Shown here piece by piece: positions 1 to 7,115 of a stretch of DNA of 64,000 bases. The stretch is taken from the NCBI RefSeq assembly GCF_016836705.1, contig NZ_JAFCGY010000001.1, forward strand, positions 1,116,001 to 1,180,000, written 5' to 3'. How positions within the stretch are numbered: the stretch's first letter is position 1; the number at the start of each line of letters is the position of its first letter. The position numbers and the translations under genes are program-made. Source of the DNA: Mesorhizobium caraganae (lineage in GTDB: Bacteria > Pseudomonadota > Alphaproteobacteria > Rhizobiales > Rhizobiaceae). The notes under the pieces were generated by a model. It ran no database searches. It was not told the DNA's origin and saw only the letters and a list, made by a program, of their open reading frames with translations.

Positions 1-2
1 CC

Positions 3-761
3 ATGCCTTCTTCTACCACCAAGCGTGCGCTGATCACCGGGGCGGGTGCTGCTGACGGCATCGGCATTGCCATTGCGCGACAGCTCGGCCTTGCCGGTCA
101 TGCCGTTTTCCTGAACGGTGCCAGCGCGCGTGTACTCGATCGCGCCGCCGAGCTTTGCGCCGAAGGCATAAATGCCAAAGCCGCAGTCGCGGATCTCACC
201 ATCGCAGCCGAAGTCGCGCGGCTACGGGCTGATGTCGGCGCTGTCGACATCCTGGTCAACAATGCCGGCATGGGCTCGCTGGCATCGCCCTCGGCCGATA
301 AGGCGTTTCTCGCCATGACCGAGGCCGACTGGGACCAAGGGATCGACGTCAGCCTGAAGACCGTATTCCTGGTCACCCGCGCGTTTTTGCCGGCGATGGT
401 AGAGGCAGGCTATGGGCGCATCGTCAATGTGGCGTCGGTTACCGGGCCGCTGGTGTCTTTCGAAGGCACATCAGCCTATTCCGCCGCCAAGGCCGGCATG
501 GTCGGCCTGACGCGCACGCTGGCGCTCGAAGTGGCAAAAAGTGGCATCACGGCCAATGCCGTGTCCCCCGGCTGGATCGAAACGGGTTCGTCGAGCGCAA
601 TGGAGCGGCAAGCTGCCCTGCACACGCCACCGGCGCGGGCCGGGCGACCGGACGAGGTTGCCGCAGCGGTGGTGTTCCTGGCATCGGAAGGTGCCAGCTA
701 CGTCAACGGCGCCCTGCTGGTGGTCGACGGCGGCAACAGCCTTCAGGAGCGCAAGGGCTGA
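3..761 (+). CDS. SDR family oxidoreductase (FabG-like)
   Basis: A 252-residue short-chain dehydrogenase/reductase of the usual family length. It has the N-terminal cofactor motif TGAGAADGIG (residues 12-21), the NNAG motif (86-89) and the catalytic set Ser145, Tyr159, Lys163 (SAYSAAKAG), followed by the SPGWIETG stretch and a C-terminal VDGG. It should catalyse NAD(P)-dependent oxidation or reduction of a carbonyl/hydroxyl in the cytosol; the substrate cannot be read from sequence. It resembles 3-oxoacyl-ACP reductases most, but this fold is shared by many sugar and hydroxy-acid dehydrogenases. The first two bases of the window precede the ATG, so its own upstream operon and ribosome binding site cannot be seen and a slightly longer N-terminus is possible. 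Confidence 0.85.
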   Translation: MPSSTTKRALITGAGAADGIGIAIARQLGLAGHAVFLNGASARVLDRAAELCAEGINAKAAVADLTIAAEVARLRADVGAVDILVNNAGMGSLASPSADKAFLAMTEADWDQGIDVSLKTVFLVTRAFLPAMVEAGYGRIVNVASVTGPLVSFEGTSAYSAAKAGMVGLTRTLALEVAKSGITANAVSPGWIETGSSSAMERQAALHTPPARAGRPDEVAAAVVFLASEGASYVNGALLVVDGGNSLQERKG

Positions 762-1131
762 ATCCGAAACGACCGGTCTCGTTCACGATCGGTCGCGGGT
801 TACGGAAAGCATTGGAAATAGCATCGCCAACGCATTCGCCGAGCGCGCCTTCAAGAAGAAGATCGAACCGCAGCCGCGCTCCGGCCGCCAGGAACTGCTG
901 GAAAACATCGTCAACCGCTACGTCTGAGGACGAAAGCCGATTCGTCGTGCTCAAGGGCGGCTGGATGGCATCCCGGCCGCCCCGGAATGAGGTTTGCGCA
1001 CGACCCTATCCGGCGACATGCTTTTGCCCTTTGCCGCCCCTCAATGACCTCGCTCTTGCCTTCAAACTGCCGTCACGTATCTCGTATAAAAGGACCGTTG
1101 TGGCGGGTGAAAAGGAAGGAGGCGAACCGAT
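762..1131. other. Intergenic region, no gene supported
   Basis: 370 bases between the SDR and a small hypothetical gene. The plus strand stays open in one frame to a stop ending at 927, and its last 40 or so codons read like ordinary protein (ending ELLENIVNRYV), but they have no convincing start codon or ribosome binding site. This could be a gene remnant. The last 60 bases hold an A-rich stretch and the strong AAGGAGG site of the next gene. Confidence 0.4.
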
Positions 1132-1335
1132 ATGCAGCACGAACGCGAAATCGACGCCCTGCTCTCATCCGGCGAGACCGGATCGATCATCGACCGGCTG
1201 ATGGCGCTGCCGCATTCGTACGACGGCGCCCGCAAGACAAATGAATGGGACCGCGCGGTCGCCGCGCGGCTGGAGACGGCGCTGGCCAGAAGCATGCGCT
1301 CGCGCATTGTCGGCGAAGGCCGCGACGCCGCCTGA
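1132..1335 (+). CDS. Small hypothetical protein
   Basis: A 67-residue protein of unknown function. Support for it being real is an exceptionally good ribosome binding site (AAGGAAGGAGG about 7 bases before the ATG) and GC-rich codon use like its neighbours. The sequence is polar and mostly helical by eye (REIDALLSSGETGSIIDRLM, then DRAVAARLETALARSMRSR), with no membrane segment, cysteine or recognisable motif. It may be a small regulatory or structural protein; no function is inferred from the neighbouring SDR and HAD genes. Confidence 0.6.
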   Translation: MQHEREIDALLSSGETGSIIDRLMALPHSYDGARKTNEWDRAVAARLETALARSMRSRIVGEGRDAA

Positions 1336-1410
1336 TTCTTCCGGCAATTCTTCCGCGGCCTGATACTTCCTTGGTTTGACGAACGGAGACCGTTTCTCCA
1401 TCCTGCACCG

Positions 1411-2184
1411 ATGATACGCGCGGTGCTCCTGGATCTTCTGGGTGTCGTCTATGACGGCGACACCCAGATCGCTGGCGCAGCGTCCGCGGTCGAGCGGCTG
1501 CGACGGGCTGGTTTGCCGCTGCGTTTCGTCAGCAACACGACACGTGCGCCACGCGGCGCAATCATCGCGCAGCTTGCCGCCATGGGCATCAAGGTTGCGG
1601 ATGAAGAATTGCTGACACCGGCGCGCGCCGCCGTCGAATGGCTGCGCAAACATGACCGCCAGCCACATCTGCTCGTCCATCCCGATCTGGAGGTCGAGTT
1701 CTCCGGGCTTGAAGGTGGGAGCGGGCGCGCCGTCATCGTCGGCGATGCCGGCGAGGCCTTCGACCATGCCAACCTCAACCGTGCTTTCCGCGAGCTGATC
1801 GCCGGCGCGGATTTCGTGGCGCTTGCCGTCAACCGCACCTTCAAGGACACGGACGGACTGCTCAGCCTCGACACCGGCGCCTTCGTCGCGGCGCTCGAAT
1901 TCGCCAGCGGGCGAAGCCCTGTCGTACTCGGAAAGCCGTCGCCGGATTTCTTCCACTCGGCGCTCACCGATCTGAATTGTCCGGCCGCCGATGCGGTCAT
2001 GATCGGCGACGACGCGGAGAGCGACGTCGCTGGCGCACTCGGCGCCGGGCTCGGCGCGGCGCTGCTCGTGCGGACCGGCAAATATCGCCCCGGCGACGAG
2101 ACCCGCTTCAATCCGGCGCCCACGGCGCTCGTCGACGACGTCGCCACCGCGACCGACTGGATAATCAGCCGCGCCGCAGCCTGA
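1411..2184 (+). CDS. HAD-IIA phosphatase, LHPP-like (TIGR01458-type)
   Basis: A 257-residue haloacid-dehalogenase-superfamily hydrolase, subclass IIA, closely resembling human phospholysine/phosphohistidine inorganic pyrophosphate phosphatase LHPP. Features in order: motif I LLDLLGVVYDGD (nucleophile Asp8), motif II SNTTR, the cap domain with GDAGEAFDHANLNRAFRELI, then VVLGKPSPDFF with the motif III lysine, and motif IV MIGDDAESDVAGA. The position two residues after the nucleophile, normally Asp in HAD phosphatases, is Leu here (Ser in LHPP), so activity may be low or unusual. The C-terminus overlaps the convergent regulator gene by 20 bases. The ribosome binding site is weak. The substrate is unknown. 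Confidence 0.8.
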   Translation: MIRAVLLDLLGVVYDGDTQIAGAASAVERLRRAGLPLRFVSNTTRAPRGAIIAQLAAMGIKVADEELLTPARAAVEWLRKHDRQPHLLVHPDLEVEFSGLEGGSGRAVIVGDAGEAFDHANLNRAFRELIAGADFVALAVNRTFKDTDGLLSLDTGAFVAALEFASGRSPVVLGKPSPDFFHSALTDLNCPAADAVMIGDDAESDVAGALGAGLGAALLVRTGKYRPGDETRFNPAPTALVDDVATATDWIISRAAA

Positions 2185-3145
2185 CCGGTGCTTCGCCGAA
2201 CGCTCTTGAAAACGCTCTGGAAAATGCCGCGGCGGACGAAAATCCCGTCCGCCCCGCAATATCCGCCATGGCGATCCGCGTGTCGACCACCAGCCGCCGC
2301 GCCGCGCCCAGCCGCAGCCTGAGATAATAGGCGCCGGGCGTCTCGCCGATCGACTTGCGAAAAATGCTTTCCAGCGTCCGCGCCGTCACCCCGGCGCGTT
2401 TTGCCACCGCGTCGATCGTCAGCGGCTGGTCGACATGCGATTCCATCAGCCTAATCGCCTGCGCCAAGCGCGGGTCGTAGCCATCGAGCCGGCCGAGTGA
2501 GACCAGCGGCTGCGCGTCGGTGGCGGCGCGGGCCTGATCGTAGATGAAGACGCTGGCGACATCGAGCGCCACGGCCATGCCGAGCCGGGTGCGGATCAGA
2601 TGCAGCATCAGGTCGAAGGTCGGCGACGCTCCGCCGGAGGTGAAGACCGGTCCGTCGATAACATAGCGGTCCGGACGGACATCGACGCCAGGGAAGGCCG
2701 AGGAAAAATCCTCCATGTCCTCCCAATGGGTGGTGGCGCTGCGCCCTTCCAGCAGACCGGCGCGGGCCACCAGCCAGGTGCCGGCCTCGACGCCGCCGCA
2801 GGCGCGGGCGGCCCGAGCCGCGCGGCGCAAGCCCGAAAGCAAAGCCGATGTCGCATAATTCTGGGTGCCGAAGCCGGCAACGACCACCAGAACGTCGGTT
2901 GGCTCGGCGGCATCGAAACGGCCGCTGACCGCCACTGGCAGGCCGCATGTCGTCACCGGCGCCTCGCCGGTGACTGAGACCAGTTTGAAATCGAACAGCG
3001 TCTCGCCGGAAATGCGATTGGCGGCGCGCAGCGGGTCGACGGCCGAAGCCACGCACATGATGGACGAGCCGGAAAACACCAGCAGCGTCACCTTGAGCGG
3101 CGAGCGTTCCGAGCGAAAGATGGTCGGCTTTTCGCTTTTGATCAT
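2165..3145 (-). CDS. GlxA-family AraC regulator (CdhR-like)
   Basis: A 326-residue transcriptional regulator with an N-terminal DJ-1/PfpI-like class I glutamine-amidotransferase-fold domain (about residues 15-185) and a C-terminal AraC-type double helix-turn-helix (about 225-320, including LTIDAVAKRAGVTARTLESI and the second helix pair ending RAFGEAPVRLRRG). This is the architecture of Pseudomonas CdhR and GbdR, which control carnitine and glycine-betaine catabolism. The ATG at 3145 (MIKSEKPTIF) was chosen because the family domain starts directly after it; the frame is open further upstream, but that part overlaps the divergent enzyme gene. The 79-base gap to the divergent BKACE gene is the likely operator region. 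The job as carnitine-operon activator is inferred from position and family. Confidence 0.85.
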   Translation of the reverse strand: MIKSEKPTIFRSERSPLKVTLLVFSGSSIMCVASAVDPLRAANRISGETLFDFKLVSVTGEAPVTTCGLPVAVSGRFDAAEPTDVLVVVAGFGTQNYATSALLSGLRRAARAARACGGVEAGTWLVARAGLLEGRSATTHWEDMEDFSSAFPGVDVRPDRYVIDGPVFTSGGASPTFDLMLHLIRTRLGMAVALDVASVFIYDQARAATDAQPLVSLGRLDGYDPRLAQAIRLMESHVDQPLTIDAVAKRAGVTARTLESIFRKSIGETPGAYYLRLRLGAARRLVVDTRIAMADIAGRTGFSSAAAFSRAFSRAFGEAPVRLRRG

Positions 3146-3224
3146 GGAAGCTTCGTAAATCGCAAAACAGTTCCCCGCAAGTCGGACCATTGTTAGGACC
3201 TCTGACGATTGGGAGGAAATTGCC

Positions 3225-4148
3225 ATGCCGCTCGCGATGAACCGTGAGGTCTTCATTACCTGTGCCGTCACTGGCTCCGGCGGCACGCAGGACCGCTCGC
3301 CGCATGTGCCGCGCTCGCCCAAGCAGATCGCCGATTCGGCCATCGACGCGGCCAAGGCCGGTGCGGCCATCGTCCACTGCCATGTCCGCGACCCCGAGAC
3401 CGGCAAGCCGCGCCGCGATGTCCATCTCTACCGCGAAGTGACCGAGCGCATCCGTGACGCCAATGTCGACGTGGTGCTCAACCTCACCGCCGGTATGGGC
3501 GGCGACATGGTGTTCGGTTCGCCGGAGGCGCCATTGCCGCTCAACGAAAAAGGCACCGACATGGGCGGCGCCACCAACCGCATGGAACATGTGCGCCAGT
3601 GTCTGCCGGAAATCTGCACGCTGGATTGCGGCACCATGAACTTCGCGGAAGCTGACTACGTCATGACCAACACGCCCGGCATGCTGCGCGCCATGGGCGG
3701 CATGATGACGGCACTCGGCGTCAAGCCGGAGATCGAGGCCTTCGACACCGGCCATCTCTGGTTCGCCAAGCAGCTGGTCGAGGAAAAGGTGCTGAACCCC
3801 GATGCGCTGGTGCAGCTCTGCATGGGCGTACCATGGGGCGCGCCCGACGACCTCAACACCTTCATGGCGATGGTCAACAATGTGCCGTCGACCTGGAACT
3901 GGTCGGCCTTCGCCATCGGCCGCAACCAGATGGCCTATGCCGCAGCGGCGGTGCTCGCCGGCGGCAATGTCCGCGTCGGGCTTGAAGACAATCTCTGGCT
4001 CGACAAGGGCGTGCTGGCGACCAACGCACAGCTGGTCGAGCGCGCCGCCAGCATCGTCACCAATCTCGGCGCCCGTATCCTCGGGCCGGAGGAAGTGCGC
4101 AAGAAGCTCAACCTGACCAAGCGGGCGCCGATCGCAGCAGCTGCGTAA
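3225..4148 (+). CDS. 3-keto-5-aminohexanoate-cleavage-family enzyme (dehydrocarnitine cleavage)
   Basis: A 307-residue BKACE (DUF849) protein. This family uses a zinc ion to condense a beta-keto acid with acetyl-CoA and cleave it. The zinc-binding HCH pair is seen at His51 and His53 (IVHCHVRD), with the conserved stretches NLTAGMGG, TLDCGTMNF, EAFDTGH and VGLEDNLW downstream. Beside an L-carnitine dehydrogenase and a CdhR-type regulator, the expected substrate is 3-dehydrocarnitine plus acetyl-CoA, giving acetoacetate and betainyl-CoA, as in Pseudomonas and Sinorhizobium. A strong GGGAGGAA site precedes the ATG. It is the first gene of a six-gene operon running to 9975. Confidence 0.9.
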   Translation: MPLAMNREVFITCAVTGSGGTQDRSPHVPRSPKQIADSAIDAAKAGAAIVHCHVRDPETGKPRRDVHLYREVTERIRDANVDVVLNLTAGMGGDMVFGSPEAPLPLNEKGTDMGGATNRMEHVRQCLPEICTLDCGTMNFAEADYVMTNTPGMLRAMGGMMTALGVKPEIEAFDTGHLWFAKQLVEEKVLNPDALVQLCMGVPWGAPDDLNTFMAMVNNVPSTWNWSAFAIGRNQMAYAAAAVLAGGNVRVGLEDNLWLDKGVLATNAQLVERAASIVTNLGARILGPEEVRKKLNLTKRAPIAAAA

Positions 4149-4162
4149 GGCGGGGGTTGGCG

Positions 4163-4789
4163 ATGGCTGATACCGTCAAATTCACCGCGATGAAGGATGG
4201 CGACAAGGACGATTACGAGTTCCTGACCGCCCATGAAATCGACTATGCCGCCAAGACCGGCGAGCGGCTGCTCGACGCGCTGGTCCAGCTCGACGAAGGC
4301 CTGTCCGGCTACAAGATCACCCGGCTCGGCCATTCGCTGCAGGCGGCGACGCGGGCGTGGCGCGACGGCGCCGACACCGACTGGATCGCCTGCGCCCTGC
4401 TGCACGACATTGGCGACATCTACGCGCCCTACAATCACGACGAATACGCCGCTTCGATCCTGAAACCTTTCGTGCGCGAGCAATGCACCTGGGTGGTGGA
4501 AAAGCATGGGGATTTCCAGCGCCTCTATTACGCGCATCATCTCGGCGGCAACCGCCATGCGCGCGACCGCTTCGCCGGCCATATGTATTTCGACGATTGC
4601 GACCAGTTCTGCGAACGCTGGGATCAGTCGAGCTTCGACCCCGACTACGAGACGCTGCCGATCGAATTCTTCCGGCCCTTCGTGCTCGAAGTCTTTGCCC
4701 GCAAGGCCTACGACGCCTCTGTGATCCGCGCCGGCGAGCGCATCCCTCTCATCGACCCTCAAACAGCCAAGACAAGAACCGGAGCCTGA
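4163..4789 (+). CDS. HD-domain protein, PhnZ/TmpB-like putative diiron oxygenase
   Basis: A 208-residue HD-domain protein that resembles the mixed-valence diiron oxygenases PhnZ and TmpB rather than HD phosphohydrolases. The stretch GHSLQAATRAWRDGAD followed by ALLHDIGD aligns by eye with PhnZ. A full ligand set can be proposed: His57, His81/Asp82 (the HD pair), His92, His115 and Asp154 (WDQ), with Tyr50 as a possible active-site tyrosine. No other domain or signal peptide is present. The ATG at 4163 was chosen over an upstream TTG at 4157; AAGGCGGGGG lies before it. It sits inside the carnitine operon, 14 bases after the BKACE gene and 2 bases before carnitine dehydrogenase, so an oxidative step on a trimethylammonium compound is an attractive inference, but the reaction is unproven. 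Confidence 0.75.
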   Translation: MADTVKFTAMKDGDKDDYEFLTAHEIDYAAKTGERLLDALVQLDEGLSGYKITRLGHSLQAATRAWRDGADTDWIACALLHDIGDIYAPYNHDEYAASILKPFVREQCTWVVEKHGDFQRLYYAHHLGGNRHARDRFAGHMYFDDCDQFCERWDQSSFDPDYETLPIEFFRPFVLEVFARKAYDASVIRAGERIPLIDPQTAKTRTGA

Positions 4790-4791
4790 CC

Positions 4792-5886
4792 ATGAGCATC
4801 ATCAACAAGGCGGCCGCCATCGGCGGCGGTGTCATCGGCGCCGGCTGGGTGGCGCGGCTTTTGCTCAACGGCATCGACGTGTCGATCTTCGATCCGGACC
4901 CGGAAGCGTCGCGCAAGGTCTCGGAAGTGATGAAGGGCGCGCGCCGCGCCTACAAGCAGATGGTTCCCGACGGCCTACCCAAGGAGGGCAAGCTGACCTT
5001 CGCCAAGACCATTGCCGAGGCGGTGGCCGATGCCGATTTCATCCAGGAGAGCGTGCCGGAACGGCTCGACCTGAAGCACCGGGTGCTGGCCGAGATCGAC
5101 CTTTATGCACCCGCCAACGCCATCGTCGGCTCGTCCACCTCCGGCATCAAGCCGACCGACATGCAGGTGGCGATGAAGAAGCATCCGGAGCGGCTGGTTG
5201 TCGGACATCCCTTCAACCCGGTCTATCTCCTGCCGCTGGTCGAGATCGTCGGCGGCGAGCAGACGTTCCCCGAGGCGATCGAGGTTGCGAAAGAAATCTA
5301 TGCCTCGATCGGAATGAAGCCGGTGGTGATCCGCAAGGAGATCGAGGCCTTTGTCGGCGACCGCTTGCTGGAAGCAGCCTGGCGCGAGGCGCTGTGGCTG
5401 ATCAAGGACGGCATCTGCACCGTCGAGGAGCTCGACGACATCATGCGCTACGGCTTCGGCCTGCGCTGGGCGCAGATGGGCATGTTCCAGGTCTATCGCG
5501 TCGCCGGCGGCGAGGCCGGCATGCGCCACTTCATGGCGCAGTTCGGGCCGTGCCTGAAATGGCCGTGGACCAAGCTTATGGACGTGCCGGAGTTCAACGA
5601 CGAACTGGTCGACCTGATCGCCACCCAGTCGGACGACCAGGCGCATGGCCTGTCGATCCGCGAGCTGGAAAAGATCCGCGACGACAATCTGGTCGCCATC
5701 ATGGACGCTCTGTCGAAGCAGAACAAAGGCAAGGGCTGGGGCGCCGGCGCGCTGCACAAGGACTATACCAGGCAGCTGGCCAAGCTGGCGGCGAAGAAGC
5801 CCACGGCTTCCAAGGCTGCCGAAAAGGCCAAGGCGTCGAAGCCGGTGAAGAAGGTGGAAAAGCCGAAGAAAAAGAAGAAGGGCTGA
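4792..5886 (+). CDS. L-carnitine dehydrogenase (3-hydroxyacyl-CoA dehydrogenase-like)
   Basis: A 364-residue NAD-dependent dehydrogenase that should oxidise L-carnitine to 3-dehydrocarnitine. The Rossmann motif is IGGGVIGAGW (residues 10-19), with an acidic residue at the end of beta-2 (IFDPDP). The family's catalytic HPFNP motif contains His139, and the C-terminal dimerisation domain (about 185-320) includes the RYGFGLRWAQMG stretch typical of carnitine dehydrogenases. Some rhizobial versions carry a fused betainyl-CoA thioesterase domain; here it is absent and replaced by a roughly 30-residue lysine/alanine-rich tail ending in KPKKKKKG. No separate thioesterase gene was seen nearby. The start lies 2 bases after the HD gene's stop. 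Confidence 0.9.
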   Translation: MSIINKAAAIGGGVIGAGWVARLLLNGIDVSIFDPDPEASRKVSEVMKGARRAYKQMVPDGLPKEGKLTFAKTIAEAVADADFIQESVPERLDLKHRVLAEIDLYAPANAIVGSSTSGIKPTDMQVAMKKHPERLVVGHPFNPVYLLPLVEIVGGEQTFPEAIEVAKEIYASIGMKPVVIRKEIEAFVGDRLLEAAWREALWLIKDGICTVEELDDIMRYGFGLRWAQMGMFQVYRVAGGEAGMRHFMAQFGPCLKWPWTKLMDVPEFNDELVDLIATQSDDQAHGLSIRELEKIRDDNLVAIMDALSKQNKGKGWGAGALHKDYTRQLAKLAAKKPTASKAAEKAKASKPVKKVEKPKKKKKG

Positions 5887-5891
5887 AGACC

Positions 5892-7055
5892 ATGGATTTC
5901 GGGCTGTCGGAGGAACAGAAGCTCATTGTCGAGACGACGCGCGCCTTCGTCGAGAATGAGCTTTACCCGCATGAACGCGAGGTCGAGCGCACCGGCGTGC
6001 TGCGCCGCGAGCTGATCGAGGAGATCAAGGTCAAGGCGATCGAGGCCGGGCTCTACGCCGCCAACATGCCAGCCGATGTCGGTGGCGCCGGCCTCGATAC
6101 GGTGACCTGGCTGCTCTACGAGAAGGAGCTCGGCCGCGCCAATTACGCGCTGCACTGGACTTGCGTGGCGCGCCCCTCCAACATCCTTCTGGCCGGCACG
6201 CCGGAACAGCGCGAAAAATACCTGTTCCCTTGCATCCGTGGCGAAAAGTGGGACTGCCTGGCGATGACCGAGCCCGGCGCCGGCTCCGACCTGCGCGGCA
6301 TGAAAGCGACCGCCGTGCAGGACGGTGACGACTGGGTGCTCAACGGCACCAAGCATTTTATCAGCCACGCCGACCTCGCAGATTTCGCGATTTGTTTCAT
6401 GGCTTCGGGCGAGGAAGAAACGCCGCGCGGCAAGCGCAAGAAGATCACCGCCTTCTTCGTCGACAAGGGCACCAAGGGTTTCACGGTGCGCGACGGCTAC
6501 CGCAACGTCTCGCATCGCGGCTATACCAACGCCATCCTCGAATTCGACGATTGCCGGCTGCCAGCGAGCCAGGTGCTCGGCGAGGTGCACAAAGGTTTTG
6601 AGGTCGCCAATTCCTGGCTCGGCGCCACCCGGCTGCAGGTCGGCGCCACCTGCCTCGGCCGCGCCGAGCGAGCGCTCGGCCACGCCATCGAATATTCCGC
6701 GCAGCGCCAGCAATTCGGCCAGCAGATCGGCAAGTTCCAGGGCGTGTCATTCAAGCTCGCCGACATGGCGACCGAATTGAAGGCCGCAGACCTCATGGTG
6801 TTCGAAGCCGGCTGGAAGTACGATCAGGGCACCGTCACCGATCAGGACATGGCGATGGCCAAGCTGAAGGCTACCGAAATGCTGGCTTTCGTCGCCGACG
6901 AAGCAATCCAGATCCATGGCGGCATGGGGCTGATGGACGACCTGCCGCTGGAGCGCATCTGGCGCGATGCGCGCGTCGAGCGCATCTGGGAAGGCACTTC
7001 GGAGATTCAGCGACATATTATTTCGCGGGCGCTGCTGCGTCCGTTCGGAGCATAG
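5892..7055 (+). CDS. Acyl-CoA dehydrogenase (CaiA-like)
   Basis: A 387-residue FAD-dependent acyl-CoA dehydrogenase with all family parts: the helical N-terminal domain, the beta domain with MTEPGAGSD (FAD/acyl-CoA contact), and the C-terminal domain with RQQFGQQIGKFQ, QIHGGMG and WEGTSEIQ. Glu367 in the last motif is the expected catalytic base. The operon context (CoA synthetase, CaiD-like hydratase, carnitine dehydrogenase) points to alpha,beta-desaturation of gamma-butyrobetainyl-CoA to crotonobetainyl-CoA, or the reverse reaction as in E. coli CaiA. The start ATG is 5 bases after the dehydrogenase stop. The exact acyl chain cannot be read from sequence. Confidence 0.88.
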   Translation: MDFGLSEEQKLIVETTRAFVENELYPHEREVERTGVLRRELIEEIKVKAIEAGLYAANMPADVGGAGLDTVTWLLYEKELGRANYALHWTCVARPSNILLAGTPEQREKYLFPCIRGEKWDCLAMTEPGAGSDLRGMKATAVQDGDDWVLNGTKHFISHADLADFAICFMASGEEETPRGKRKKITAFFVDKGTKGFTVRDGYRNVSHRGYTNAILEFDDCRLPASQVLGEVHKGFEVANSWLGATRLQVGATCLGRAERALGHAIEYSAQRQQFGQQIGKFQGVSFKLADMATELKAADLMVFEAGWKYDQGTVTDQDMAMAKLKATEMLAFVADEAIQIHGGMGLMDDLPLERIWRDARVERIWEGTSEIQRHIISRALLRPFGA

Positions 7056-7104
7056 AGCATGATGTACCCCAAACCGGGGTCCGGTTTGGGGAGAAGATCA
7101 TGCT
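7053..7104. repeat. Rhizobial palindromic intergenic repeat
   Basis: Outer arms GAGCATGAT (7053-7061) and ATCATGCTC (7096-7104) enclose an inner perfect stem built on CCCCAAACCGG/CCGGTTTGGGG. Elements framed by AGCATGAT/ATCATGCT are widespread in Rhizobiales genomes. It covers the gap between two genes of one operon, so it may form a strong mRNA hairpin that modulates downstream expression. Confidence 0.75.
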
Positions 7105-7115
7105 CAAACGAAAAG

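Noticed and set aside
541-927. Open plus-strand frame overlapping the first SDR and running to 927
   Set aside because: The first half is out of frame with a clear SDR gene; the last part has no start codon or ribosome binding site. Kept only as a possible remnant.
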